Shown: positions 45,260-57,031, counted from the stretch's first letter. The stretch is 64,000 bases of DNA from Cylindrobasidium torrendii FP15055 ss-10 (GCA_000934385.1 KN880531.1:1-64000); one strand, 5' to 3'. Program-made: numbers and translations. Notes: generated by a model from the sequence alone, not told the origin.

Positions 45260-45768
45260 AGTCGTTTGGTGTGAGTTGGGTGTATGCTTTGTGAGTTGGG
45301 TTGTGTTTGTGAGTGGGGTTTGTGTTGGGGGTAACGAAGTCAACTCGCAGGGCCTTTATACATTCAGACAGAGTGGCTCCGAATGTGCAGGCTCAGCCGC
45401 GAGGACTCTGGAGGATGCGAGACAAATGAAAAGGGCGCCCAGACTATGAATCGACCACCGCACTGTATGGCTATGTTACTGCCACGCCCATGACCCTAAG
45501 TAATCCAGGATGGGAGAGATAAATCACAGATAAACGGCCCTGAGATGAGGAAGCCTCTGGACGGAGAGGTCTAGATCACTGTGTGGCGCATCACAGTAGG
45601 GAACGGCCCGGAAGGACGATCCAGAGCTCGGGGAGATACGCACACTCTAGAGCAGCGGCGCTCGAGGTGGATGCGTCCAACAAGTCGACGGCGGGTTCCG
45701 TACAATTCCATGACAGTGACACGTTCCAATTCCGGTGATGACGTAACAAAAAAACAATGCGCGCCGCC
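45260..45768. other. Region between the small gene and an F-box gene
   Basis: About 510 bases. The first 100 are the C/A-rich leader of the 62-residue gene, with short GTGAGTTGGGT-like repeats on the plus strand. The rest holds nothing recognisable. Confidence 0.4.
45353..45360 (-). promoter_or_regulatory. TATA box of the 62-residue gene
   Basis: TATAAAGG on the minus strand, 94 bases upstream of the start codon at 45259. Confidence 0.55.
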
Positions 45769-47606
45769 TCAAAATGCTGTACCTACACTAGTCCATCTCA
45801 ATCCGGGCGCCCCTGGCATTGTGAATAACGGAGACTCCGCTATCCTCGCTTTCATTCTCGTCCATGGCTCGTCGAACATTCCGAACCGCAACACCTCCAA
45901 CACAGCCAACGGTGTTTTTCTCTGCCTCCACACCAATGTCTCGAGGATTTCGTCCCCACACAGATCCAGTAAATCTGAGGGGACACGTAGCGTCTTCAGG
46001 CAAGGCAAAATGGGTTCGGGGCTTTCTTTTCGCAATGTGCGCCAGAGCTCCGCGTACTGTTCCTCGGGCAACCCAAGATACATTGTCTCTACATGGTGAA
46101 GACGCTTGAGAAATGAGAGTGTTTCTGCGAGTGGAACTGGGATCGTGTCGGTATAGGCGATGTTAGCGGTGCGTATGGTAGCTGTGTCCTCGAACGTAGT
46201 TGGGAAGGCGGCGTAGGAGCACGATGTTGAACCGAGGCAGATAGTACGGAGGACTGGGGCACGAATATTCCTCAGAATAGTCTTCGCGAGACTGTAGTGG
46301 CTAACACTATCCCGCTGGCTGATGGAAAGAAACTCGAGGTGTGGAAGGAGATAAGGCTCAAGAAGAAGGTTGCCACCCATCTCTGACTCTATGCAGAGTC
46401 GACGAATGTTCGACAGCTTGTAAACGGGTGTGAGCTCGGTGTACCAAAGCTCGCAGTGTATGAGGTGCGCCCACGGGATGTCAACGTCGACCTCGCCTCC
46501 GTGCCTTTGAACATAGGACTCCAAATTATACGCAGTGCGCAAAGACGAGACAGACATCACTTTGATTTCACCTTCATCCAGGTCCCACGGAGGCCATATT
46601 GTTGTGCTGAGAGACTTGAGACGGGAAAACACACATCCATCGAAGTATTGCAAGGTCCTGGGGGCGCACATGTCGATATGAAGAGAGCGTAGACGATGAG
46701 TGATACCTCGCAAAAATGCGAGTGGGGGGTCAGATCCAGCAAAGTCAGAATCGTGCACCGTCGACGGGAGTCGAAGGTGGAGGCCGACGTCTCCTGAGCG
46801 AGCCAACAATGTTTGATATTTCTCCAAACACGCTGGTAGTGGTCCTGCATTTGTACGCGGACCAAGTTCCAGTTTGATTCGAGACCAGAGAGTGTGGTGC
46901 CCGAGCGCGATCAAGCGCCATTCGCGACAGACCTGCGGAATTGCCCAAGGGGACCACACTGACAAGCCTTCGAACTCTGTTGAATTGGACCGGCTAGAGT
47001 GAGGGTCGTAGTCGGACATCATTTCCCACTCGAAGATAGTGCAGAGGATTTCTGGAGGAAGTACGGGTGGTTTTGGCTCCGGTTTCGGTACAAACCCTTC
47101 CCTCGCAGCGCCCATCTGCCACATCGCCCGCTGGAGGTCCTCCATTTCCCTAAGCCGGTCGCGCATAGAGTATATCATCAACATCATGCTTGTGTCAACG
47201 GAAGAGTCGTCGTCCGTTTCATCTGTTGACGCGACTGCCAGTGCGGAATCCTCGCGGAGAGATAGATGTGCGAAGCGTTGTGTGAACAGCTCGGACTCGG
47301 ATTGAGCTTCGGGTCTGCGTACAGACATCTTGCATGTGTCGCACCGCTGGGCGTTGGGAGTCGAATCACCGAGGCCATTCCCGCGCCAACAGTCCACAGC
47401 AACTGCAGCTGCGGCCACCGCATCCTCCAGCTCGTCCCAGGTGATCCCAAAATCGAAGTCGGAGGTATCTTGCTGGCCAGGATATCGCAGATCCTTGTCC
47501 TCCCAGAAACAGAATGGACAGTATTCTCCTACACTGAAACGAGAGACTTTGAGTCATGATACTCGAATATCCAGTAATTTACCTACCCTTCGTGCTGCCC
47601 TGGCAT
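45769..47606 (-). CDS. F-box-like protein with N-terminal CxxC pairs
   Basis: A 20-base first exon (MPGQHEG) splices into one long exon. This gives an N-terminal block with CPFCFWEDKDL, an acidic stretch FDFGITWDELEDAVAAAA and CDTCK, so two CxxC pairs that could hold a zinc. A coiled helix (YSMRDRLREMEDLQRAMWQM) precedes the F-box PPEILCTIFEWEM with PWAIPQVCREWRLIALGHHT and LWSRI. The remaining 370 residues are repeated leucine-rich strands (LEFLSISQRDSVSHYSL and similar), typical of expanded mushroom F-box proteins. In SCF ligases the F-box binds Skp1 and the C-terminus picks substrates. Head-to-head with another F-box gene, 378 bases between starts. Confidence 0.8.
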
Positions 47607-47984
47607 TGGAGTGTGACTCTGGGTGGAGATGATGGCATGTAGGAGGACTGCTCGGCATATGCCGCAGACGCTCTGGCATGGAATATTAAGCACAATGACA
47701 AGCAACGGCTGGCTCGAACGGATAGGATGGCGTGTCGGACTATGTCAATATATCGCATGGCCTATGCAACTTGAACACCTGTGAATTTCGTCGGCACCGT
47801 AAGCCAAGCATCGAATATCCAGACTGGGATTCTGCAGCGTCACTTGGAGCCTCAAGGCGAGCAACAGACTGATCACTGTCAGAAGAGAACATTGGTCTGG
47901 GCTGAGTTAACGCCACGCCCGGCATCCGGGCCGCCGACAGTCTCAGAGACTCGATTGTTGCGGGCATCCTGCACAATAACCGCC

Positions 47985-49436
47985 ATGGAGGCCGTCCGTA
48001 CCATCATGCGAAATTTCCTGTCCCCATTTCACTGGTGATGCACACCACGGCGACAGATTGTACAACTCTGACATGCCCTCTGCAGCTCTCTGGATGTTCC
48101 CATCGCTCGCTCGAGTCGCAAGCCGCTTAGCACATCGCTACCCGCGCTGCCACCCGAACTATGGCGCGAGATATTCGAGTTCGCGACGTACATGCATCGG
48201 TCATACCACGTTGACCCGTTGGATCCTTTCATTCCGCGACGACCGTCCAGCAACGCGATGGCACCCAATACCCCACTGCTTGCCCAACGGACCAAGTGCG
48301 CTATCACTCTCGTTTGCCGCCTCTGGCACAACATTGCTATCCCTCTCTTGTACCGTCACATTGTCCTCGTCAGCCCCTCCCGCGCAACCGCGTTTCTCCA
48401 AACCCTTAACCGCCATGTCTCCCCCACCAGTCGCGGTCCTCCAATATCTGAATACGGACGATTCGTTAGGAATCTTGAAATCCTTACCCACGCGCGCAAT
48501 GCGCACCATATCTCATACCTGCGTACCGTGTTCCGCATCCTCATGTCGTGCCCGAATCTACACCTTCTCAGCGGCACCTGGAATCATCCCTTACCAGACG
48601 ACTTTATGAACGGCCTCCTACGCATCTGTGCACCGACCCTCAAAGAACTATTTTGGCACGACGGCCGCGCCCAGAGCTTCATGCACCCTGACAATCTGTC
48701 CATCTTTGGCTCCCTTCGCGTGCTCAACCTTCGCAACTATTCTGGCAGAGATCTGACACCAGAAGTCTTCGCCAGGCGGCCGACCATTCCACTCGTGGAC
48801 CACCTCATCCTCTCGACAACAAATGCAAGCTTTGTAGCAGCCACTGCATTCACATTACCCAAGTTACATACCCTAACACTTAAATCATCCGAGCTGGCAA
48901 GTACCGCAGTCGAACTGGAGGAAGTGCTTGTCGATTTTTTGAAACTCCATGGCCCGCATCTGCGATTTGTGCATTTGCCGGGCGCACATATCGACACTGA
49001 CTGTGATCCATTAGCACCGTCTCTGCCGTCGCACGCGTGTCGGCCCCGGCCTGAGGTCTTCTTGCGAAAAGGCCTGTGTCCTCAATTGCATACGATGACC
49101 TTTTCGACAAGCGCACCTGTGATTCAGACAGACGAGCCGCATCCTACGCTTCGACGGATTGGCTTGAGGGACGCGACGAGCATGAGCTTGTATCCGAACA
49201 AAGGCAGCAGTGCCAAGCTGCATTTGAATGCGTTCACACGCGCGCGTTTTCCTGCGCTCGAGCTGGTTCGGACGATAGGATACCTTGTTGATGCGGATAC
49301 GGACATTCTCGTTGAGGAGGTGTTTATCTGGTGGACGGAAAAGTTTGAGAAGGAGGGAATTGATTTCCAGGATGGGGCTGGGGTGGTCTGGGTGTATGAT
49401 GAAGAAGAGAAGAAGGTGGAGGTCCCAGTGGCATAG
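47985..49436 (+). CDS. F-box/LRR-like protein
   Basis: Start MEAVRTIMRNFLSPFH in a 50-base exon. Removing intron 48035-48085 joins it in frame to SLDVPIARSSRKPLSTSLPA and then to the F-box LPPELWREIFEFATY. A spacer precedes ITLVCRLWHNIAIPLLYRHI, giving a 466-residue protein. The body has irregular leucine-rich repeats (FGSLRVLNLRNYSGRDL, LPKLHTLTLKSSELAS), ending EEEKKVEVPVA. No other domain. It pairs head-to-head with the F-box gene at 45.8-47.6 kb, but the two proteins are not close copies outside the F-box, so this is not a recent duplication. Probably a substrate-recognition subunit of an SCF ubiquitin ligase. Confidence 0.8.
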
Positions 49437-49845
49437 GACGGGACGGGTGGATGGAATTTAATTATGATACCTTGTTTACCCTAAGTAGTCACCAATGAAC
49501 ATCATTTTACTACAAGTGGTATTAGGAGTGGCTGAAGCATTAGAAACGATGTTGAACGATTGTTGGTCCTATTGTGTGTCCAATTTTTGATGACGCCATG
49601 ACCCATGCTAGCACGAGGCAAGTGGATTCTCGGATATGCGGCCCACGGCCCACGGTGGCTTTCATGATTTCATCTCTACTCCCATTATAGTCGGTTCGAA
49701 AGCTATCCGCCTTGGCTTTGCCTGCTCAATTGTCCATCACCTGACTCAACGCGTGTCCAACACCGGGCCACGGCGTCCTCAGCCACCGTAAATGTAATCA
49801 CCGCGCAGACCGCTCTGCACTTCAACGTTCAACCATCACCTTATC
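49437..49845. other. Intergenic region between F-box and SDR genes
   Basis: About 410 bases between two same-strand genes. No gene was seen; an ACGCGT box occurs at about 49749, near 100 bases upstream of the SDR start. Confidence 0.4.
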
Positions 49846-51178
49846 ATGTCTGCTCTGGAGGACTTCAAATTGCACGTTGTTCAAGACGAGACGCTCTACA
49901 GCAATGCTGCGAGGGCAAACGGGAAGACTGTCCTCATCACAGGCGCTGCCTCAGGGATAGGCAGAGAGGCGGCGCTGGCGTTTGCCAAGTACGGGTGCGT
50001 TGGTAGTGATGATCTAGCTGGGATCCCACTCATTTTCTGCGTAGTGCCAAAATCGTTATTGGTGATCTCAATCGGCAAGGTGGACAGACGACGGTGGACG
50101 CTATTGTGAAGGCGGGCGGGTGCGTGGCGCGTTGCTGCCAGTATGCTCACATTGATGACCCTTGGATCAGGCAAGCAACCTTCAAAGCATGCAATGTGAC
50201 CGTATGGGATGACCTTGTTGACCTTTTCGAGCACGGTATGAAGGAGTACGGCGCGATTGACGTTGTGGTAAGACTTCCCCATTACTGCGCATCCCCAAAA
50301 CTCAAACATCTGTAGGTCGCGAATGCCGGCGTCAATGAAATCGGAAACTTCACTCCAGCAAGAGTGGACAAGAATGGTCGTCCACAAAGGCCAAACCTCA
50401 CCACAATCGACGTTAACCTGATCGGCGCTGTTCACAGTTCGCGCCCTCCTTAAATGTAAATGCCAAATACTGATTTTTGCCTATATTAATTAGCCGCGCA
50501 TTTGGCACAACACTATCTACTCAAAGGAACGACTGCCAGCCAATTGGTAGACGGCGGACCTCTCAAATCACTTGTGCTCATGGGATCAATTTGTTTGTCG
50601 ATTCATCCAACACATATACGCACGCTCACAGCGTGTAATAGCATCTTGGCAAAGTATACCGGGTGGTCCACTATATACCGTGTCAAAGCACGGCATACTT
50701 GGGTTTGCAGGCTCATTGGCGCCGGTCCTGTCCTTAATGGGCATCCGCGTCTCCTCGGTCTATCCGTTCTTCGTTGACACCGGCATTGTCCCTCTTCGTG
50801 TCAGAGTCTATCTTGCTGGCCTACCGTTCACCCCGATTGAACGTGTGGTGGGCGCCATAGTATGCTCTGCAACTGACGCAAGGGTAGACACAAATGGGAG
50901 TGCATGGCTGTTGCTGAATGACGGGCCCGTCGTCGCTGTACCCAAGGAAAGCTTCAAGGCGGGTATTTATCAAGCGTTGGATAAACGCTCCAATGCCATT
51001 ATGCGGTGAGCGGCTCAGGAGCGCGGATAACAGGCGGGCTACTGACAAAGTCTTGCAAAATGACAGTGGGGTGAGCGGGATTCTGTTCTTTATCCGCATT
51101 GTCAAGGACCTCGGCTGGGTCGCGTTCTCCGCCTTCTTCATGGTCATCGGGTTACTCTGGAAAGGCCGACGGGCATAG
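49846..51178 (+). CDS. Short-chain dehydrogenase/reductase with C-terminal membrane anchor
   Basis: NAD(P)-dependent oxidoreductase of the classical SDR family. Rossmann motif in TVLITGAASGIGREAALAFA, then AKIVIGDLNRQGGQTT. The NAG motif is in VANAGVNEIGNF after an intron, and the catalytic Ser/Tyr/Lys are MGSISSWQSIPGGPLYTVSK with YxxxK. The C-terminal part includes GIRVSSVYPFFVDTGIV and LPFTPIERVVGAIVCSATDA. A last exon after the donor at 51006 gives GILFFIRIVKDLGWVAFSAF, FMVIGL and a basic end KGRRA, a predicted tail anchor. If that exon is not used the protein stops at 51009. Seven exons. Substrate unknown; steroid, alcohol or fatty substrates are usual in the family. Confidence 0.83.
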
Positions 51179-51689
51179 GTGTAGAGAAAGTGCGTGACAG
51201 CGATCTTGCAGGACTGTAGCTCAAGCAGGCTGAGAGCGAAATTTCGCTTTGCATGCGAGCTTTCGATATGGCGATTATGGGCTCAACCGAGGCTGAACAG
51301 TCTCGACCTCTCCTCATAATTGGCGGCACTTGTAAATGACAGTTGTTCGGGGTCGGAAGCGGAGTCGTAGTACACCGTTCCGCAAGTTAAATTCATGATT
51401 TTTCAAAACTGGCTCAAAGTTATCTAGCGACTGAGCGCCGAGCAACGCACACTTCTCGATCACCACCAGAGTACATGCCCTCTTGTCACGCTAGAAACGC
51501 ATTTCGTGGATCCCCCATCGATCCGTACATTCCAGGTTGCGATGACCGAAGTCATTGCCTGTGCCTCGTCCGCTTTGCCGTGTTGCTTTCTCCATTAAAG
51601 GACGGCCGTGCCGTTATTTCATGAAAGTGATGAGTCCGCAGGTATATAAGCCACTTTCTCGAAAACATTATCGTCACCCGTAGTGTTCA
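51179..51689. other. Intergenic region upstream of the FAD oxidase
   Basis: About 510 bases ending in a TATA box just before the FAD oxidase gene. No gene was seen. Confidence 0.45.
51643..51650 (+). promoter_or_regulatory. TATA box of the FAD oxidase gene
   Basis: TATATAAG, 40 bases upstream of the start codon at 51690, implying a very short 5' leader. Confidence 0.55.
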
Positions 51690-53736
51690 ATGTCCTCTCT
51701 TCTCCTCACGCTCGGTTTGCTTGGACTAGCCCTCGCGGTGAACGCCGACCTTCGTCCAGAGATATGCACCAACATCTCTGACACGATTTCTGGCGCGAGC
51801 AACACATACTACCTGGGTGCGCCGAACGGTCTCGTCGACGTGCATGCTCTAACCTCTGATCCTCTCTCGCAGGTTCCTTTGGCTACACGAAGGGAATAGC
51901 ACATTGGGCGGCATCCAGTACACAGCAGCCCCTCTGTGTTGTCGAGCCCGCCACCGCCGAGGACGTTGGGAAAATTGTTCGTCCTTGCCCGCTATCATGC
52001 AGGGGCCGCGTCACATACTGACGCGCTGCGTAGTTGAAAATTGTAGGCTCAACTCAAACCCCCTTCGCAGTAAGTCGCCTTTCTGGCCGCCACCATCGAC
52101 ATAACAGGGTCGCTGACTGGAGGGGTGCGTTTAGGTCAAGGGCGGCGGGCACACCTCAAACCCCGGCTTTTCGTCCACAGAGGGCGTTCACATTTCCCTG
52201 GCGCGGTTCGCTGGCGTTCAATACGATGCATCTTCTGAGATCGCGGTTGTCGGCGCCGGCGCAGTATGGGATACCGTCTACGAGGTCTTGGAGGAGCATG
52301 GGCGGATGGTCGTTGGGGGGCGTGTTACTGGAGTCGGCGTTGCTGGCTTCACCCTTGGTGGCGGTGCGTCTTCATCTTCTCTCGCGTCGCCATGATTGTG
52401 GTTGATAGCCCGCGACATATGCAAGGATTGTTAATCTTTCCGTAGGATACTCGTGGCTCTCAAACCAGCGTGGCTTAACCGTGGACAATCTCCAGGCGTA
52501 CGAGCTCGTGAAACCGACCGGGGAAGTAGCACAGGTCACGCAGGACTCCGACCCGGATTTGTTCTTCGCCTTGAAGGTATGCAACTTCTTGCGTGTGCAC
52601 CGTCCACATATCTCACTGATCCTTCTTTTTTTCAGGGCGGATTAAATAACTATGTGTGTTGAACCCCTTGCTCGACATGCCTCGTTGACTCTGGAAATTT
52701 CTAGGGCATCGTGACGAAGTTCTACCTGGACACCTTCCCACAAGGTCAGGTTTGGGTACGTTCTTGACTGCTTTCCTTTGTCATATATTTTGATAAGCGG
52801 TATCCTTGTAGGGTGGTCTCATCACCTTCACCGCAGACCAACTGGACAAGGTCGATGCTGCCACCGTCAAGTTCGCCAAAGAGGTTACAGACCCCAAGGC
52901 AGCTATCATAACCACATACAACTTTCTCCTTGGCTCGGTAAGAACCATCCTTTTCCAATTACTTTGCCAGCTTCTCATACCAACTTGATTCTGTAGCCTG
53001 GTGTATCACAGCTGATGTTCTATGATGGACCCGAACCGCCCGCTGGAATCTTCGATGACTTCCTCGATATCCCACATTTCACGAAGGACGTGGATACAAG
53101 AAGCTTCCTTTCGCTAGTCCTCGCTGCACCAGCGAACGCGACCGCCGGTCAACGGTGCGCATGTTAATACCCTTCCTAGAGATGCGAGATGCTCAATTTA
53201 TACATGCGTAGTGGATATTTCAATACCGTCCCGCTCATCCAGAATACCGAAGCAGTTGTAGCGGCAGTTCGTAATGAGAGCAAGGTTTGCAGCTGCCTCT
53301 GACGGGTTTCCAGGGGTTGTTAACTGACCTCTTCTAGTTCTGGGGCTCGAAGCTTAGCTGGGCAAGTGGCACTTTTATCTCGTACGACGTCGAGCCGTTC
53401 CTCCCTAGCATCCTCTCCTACGGTGCAGAGGGATCGTCATCCTACCCACCCAAGCGTGATGTCGCATACTCGCCGCTGAACATCTACTGGGCTTGGGCTT
53501 TCGAGAGCGCGGACGACACATTCTACGATGCCATCAAGCAGTCGTCAGCACAACTTACGGCGGTTGCGAAGGCGGACGGGCAGGACGTTGACGGCGCCGC
53601 GCCATATGTCAACTATGCACTATACGACACGAAAGTAGAGGACATTTATGGCGACAATTTGGGGAAGATGCGAGAGGTGAAGAAGAGGGTCGACCCGGCG
53701 GGTGTCATGGCCCTTGCAGGTGGTTTCAAGATATAA
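51690..53736 (+). CDS. Secreted FAD-linked oxidoreductase, BBE-like
   Basis: Berberine-bridge-enzyme-like flavoprotein. A signal peptide (MSSLLLTLGLLGLALAVNA) is followed by the PP-loop FAD domain. That domain has CVVEPATAEDVGKI, then VKGGGHTSNPGFSSTEG containing the His that carries FAD covalently, and VVGGRVTGVGVAGFTLGGGY. The second cysteine bond of plant BBE is absent (Val in GGRVTGVG), as in many fungal members. The middle has KFYLDTFPQGQVW and LMFYDGPEPPAG. The BBE C-terminal block reads PYVNYALYDTKVEDIYGDNL and KMREVKKRVDPAGV. About eleven exons, roughly 480 residues. It probably acts outside the cell, oxidising sugars, alcohols or aromatics with O2. It shares the neighbourhood with the SDR and P450. 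Confidence 0.88.
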
Positions 53737-54577
53737 GACGGTTTAGTTTCTTAACTTAGGTGTTTCCGAGGCATAATTTGCGGATTTCTTCGTAGCTTGG
53801 GATGTTCATGTTATTGCTTGGCATGAGAGTTGCTCATCAACTGCATACTTTTTTTTGTCGATGTCGGATCCCCGTTTGCTGTCGATATATGTCTGTTATG
53901 TAAACTAGGATGAGTTGCTGGCTTGCATACATGTATAGATGCACTGAACTGAGCGCAGAACGGTGCGCTTCATAGTGCTATCTAGAATAAGAATGGCTTC
54001 GTTGAATCGGGATAGGTTTTGTTAGATTTCAACTTCAACGTCCCGTGAACAGCTCATATTGGAATGTCCTCCGGGGCGCCTTCAGCGGTTACTCCTTCCA
54101 AATACAAATAAGAGCCTCAGTATGTTCATTGCCGATGTTTTGGCGATGTTTGGGCGGTGCTGGGCTCTCCAGATTCAAGTCCAGATTCGAGGCCGCCACA
54201 TATTGTCTTAGTGAAACCCCTCGATCAAGTTGAATAGACGGTCACCCCGAATGTTCACCTGGAGTTGTCATCTTCACAGCAACGGTTTGCCAAATGTGTT
54301 GCAAGAAGCGTCCGCAGGGATGAAAACCTACCTTCTGAGCTTCGAAAACAGTACTGAGCGAGCGATGATATTCAGGCGTCCATGTATGGATTTCCGGAGA
54401 CCGATTGAATACTGGCGTTTTGATGGTGGTGGGCAAATTGGTAAGTAGCAATAATCCAGTTTGATTGCACGGTGGCCTTGTCGGATATCCGCATATGCAT
54501 ATTTCGCGTATACACATGGGACAAACTCGCAGCATGAAATGGTACAACAGGTATGGAGGTAGACATTCGCGCCGAAT
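53737..54577. other. Convergent 3' region between FAD oxidase and CYSTM gene
   Basis: About 840 AT-rich bases between convergent stop codons. Short open frames on both strands look random. No repeat or RNA gene was seen. Confidence 0.45.
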
Positions 54578-55336
54578 TTAAAGTAGTGCTGGAACCTAGT
54601 CAGTCTCTTGCTTGGATGCAGAGGGTGGGAAATTGATGAAGTCGAGGACAGCATAGTTTGGGTAGAATCTAGATCATCTGAAATGGATTTTGACATACCG
54701 TCCATGCAGCAGAAACAGCACGCGCCAGCCAGTAGTGCGCCACAGCATCCCGACGAACCACTATCCTTCTCTTGTTGTCTGCAGAGCGGTTAGAGTCGTG
54801 TTTTCGGCTGGTCCAAGAATGTGTCGTGGTCTATTGGGAGAGAACAGGATAGACTGTGGAAAGAATACACACACGACGACCATCTGAGGCTGCTGCTGAT
54901 ATTGTCCTTGTTGCTGGTATTGCCCCGGCGGCGGGCCCCATTGTCCCTGTTGCTGCCCGCCCCATTGCCCCTGTTGCTGCCCGCCGTACTGTCCACCATA
55001 CTGGTCTTGGGGAGGGCCACCATACTGGGGCTGCCCATTGTATCCCTGATACGACTGCTGGGGTTGCTGTGATGAGGGTTTAGCGTTGTCGTTCTAGGGA
55101 ATGGAAAGAAAGGACGAAGGTAGGTTGCGTCGAGCAAGGAGTTCAGTGACAACAGTCATGGAATGAATGGAATTTTGGGAGAAGAGCGACAGCAGGAGTA
55201 CGCACCTGTGGATAGTACCCTCCCTGGCCCTTATCATGGTCGGGCGGTGGACCTACACGCCCAGAACGATTCAGCTTCTCAAATGCGGGGGAAAGATGCG
55301 GGGTAGAGCAGGACCTTGTGGTGGATAGTACGACAT
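54578..55336 (-). CDS. CYSTM-family cysteine-rich tail protein, copy A
   Basis: Built from five small exons. MSYYPPQ joins GPPPDHDKGQGGYYPQ, then a long Gln/Gly/Tyr-rich exon (QQPQQSYQGYNGQPQYGGPP, GGQQQGQWGG repeated). QPQMVVVQQEKDSGSSG leads into the end CCGALLAGACCFCCMDALL. The last join uses an acceptor at TTCCAG just after a CTGAC branch site, leaving only Ala-Leu-Leu-stop. CYSTM proteins are small membrane-associated stress proteins; in yeast they are tail-anchored at the plasma membrane. The exon structure is shared with copy B at 59.1 kb, and the two are inverted paralogues. The 3' exon is the least certain part. Confidence 0.75.
54937..54984. repeat. Two tandem 24-bp units coding GGQQQGQW
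   Basis: Units 54937-54960 and 54961-54984 differ at one base (T/C). Each codes for eight residues of the Gln-rich region of CYSTM copy A. This is recent intragenic expansion. Confidence 0.85.
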
Positions 55337-55598
55337 GGTGGTGTAAAGCAAAGTTTGTGAGTTTCGGCAAACACCTGCCGGCACGGTCACACGCAACGTC
55401 CAAGCTGGCTCGGCATGCCACGCCCTGCCACGCCTCGAGGACACCGGCCGCCAGGTTCTCCAGAGTTGGGGATGCTTCATGCAGCGATAAACAACGGGAA
55501 ATCATCATGGGGAGGTCGTAGATCATTATGGTGGTAAAGCAACAAGCAGATAAATGCTACAACAAATCCTCACTACTGCATACATACATAGGCGTGTC

Positions 55599-57031
55599 CT
55601 ACTTAAGCCGGAGTCCTATCCCTAGTCCAAGGCAAAATCCTCCCAGAATTGATATTCTTACGTTCCAGTCTCTGAAGAACGCAAAGATGGAGCGCTTCGC
55701 GGGGCCAAGCAACGATAGCGCAAACATCACCATTGAGGTAAAGTGCAAGGGGTCGAAGCCAGCTTCGTAGCACGCCCTGCCCTCCTGGCTCTCCGCCGAA
55801 TTTGGTGTGTCCTCTTTGAGCCGTTTGGCCACATCATACGACAAATAATCCGCCCAATCCTTCTCTGTCCAGTGCAAATGTCGGACGCTCTCTGTTCTTT
55901 GTCGTCGAGCCCGTATGCCCTCGGTAAGGTGCGAGACCTCTCGCCAGCGGAAGAAGCGGTCGGCAGCTTCCCCGCGAATACTCGATATGACCTCAGGATT
56001 GCGAAATAATCCATATCGAAGCGAAATTGGTGATGGAGGTTTGAACGCCGAGAGCGTCGCGTCGTTGATATCGTCTGGGATGCGCGGAAGGGCAATTATA
56101 GGGATGTAAGATGATAGCTCTTCCACAATGGTTCGTTCGAAGTTTGTCGGGCCTGTCCCAAAGGTAAGTGACAAAGCAAGCGGGTTGAGCTAAGACACGC
56201 ACTAGATGGCATCAAAAGCACCAGCGCACTGTACAGCGGGGTGAAGGGCGACGATAGCAAGTTCGCAGCTGGACCAGATGGATCACACGAAGGGTCTAGG
56301 ACCTCGGTTATCGCCTGGAATGGTGTCTGTACCAAATATTTGACATGTGCCACGACCTCAGAAGCCTGAATGAAATCAGCCTGGAGAACACGATGCAGTA
56401 TCCCCGGACGCACCGAGTCGTTAGGATCCCCTCCTAGTTCGTGTATCTCCACATTGCGCGACGGCTCGAAATGCTCCAGGCCGTGCATATCTCGGCGGTC
56501 GATCCAGTCTGTAGAAGCGCGTCTCACGCGCCCCAATTCGGCGGTCTGCCATTCTCCAGCGTCCACAATCTCGTCGTTCTCGTCCAGGAGAAGCTTGGAT
56601 AGAAAGTCTTTTCCGCCGACAACAAGTAGCCGAAGTTCACCGAGCGTCTTGCCATATGGTGTGGGCTGACGAAGGGCATCCGGTAACGCTAAGGACGGGA
56701 TAAGCAACCCCTGTGTATCATCCCGAGTATGCTCAGAATGTGGTTGAGAGTGGTGTGGACTGTCTGGCGCAGAGCTGTGGAAGAACGAGGACGAGACGGA
56801 TGGGAATGAGGAAACTGAGTCCGATGACGGGCTGTCCAGCGACGAATGTGGTGAGCCGGGCTCAGATGTGCCAGACGCTTCGGCGTGGCTGAACGCGCTT
56901 GAGGGAATCGGGATGTGGAGGCTGCGAATAGTGGAGGCGCTTGTGCTTATTTCTGATTCATGCATCGTCGCGGCAGATGGTGGTAAGAGGATAACATTGG
57001 CAAGGCTCGTCATCCCCAGATCTAAATACAT
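55599..57031 (-). CDS. Unknown protein, P-loop-like with C-terminal hydrophobic tail
   Basis: Two exons, about 460 residues. The N-terminus (MYLDLGMTSLANVILLPPSA) is followed by about 100 residues of Ser/Pro-rich disorder. The core begins like a GTPase strand-1/P-loop, GELRLLVVGGKD. The expected GK[ST] is replaced by FLSKLLLDENDEIVD. Then come STDWIDRRDMHGLEHFEPSR, NVEIHELGGDPNDSVRPG and FQAITEVLDPSCDPSG. LYSALVLLMPSS joins TIVEELSSYIPIIALPRIP, the alternating strand/helix pattern of a Rossmann-like G domain. The end is hydrophobic (MVMFALSLLGPAKRSIFAFF, ISILGGFCLGLGIGLRLK), suggesting membrane association. I know of no named family. The start at 57031 is the first ATG and lies 13 bases after a CACGTG. 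Confidence 0.7.

Noticed and set aside
45581..46109. Plus-strand open frames over the end of the F-box gene
   Set aside because: They are antisense shadows of a well-supported F-box protein.
54242..54566. Minus-strand frames downstream of CYSTM copy A
   Set aside because: They open only if the last CYSTM intron is read through; the paralogue shows the protein should end a few residues after the cysteine tail.
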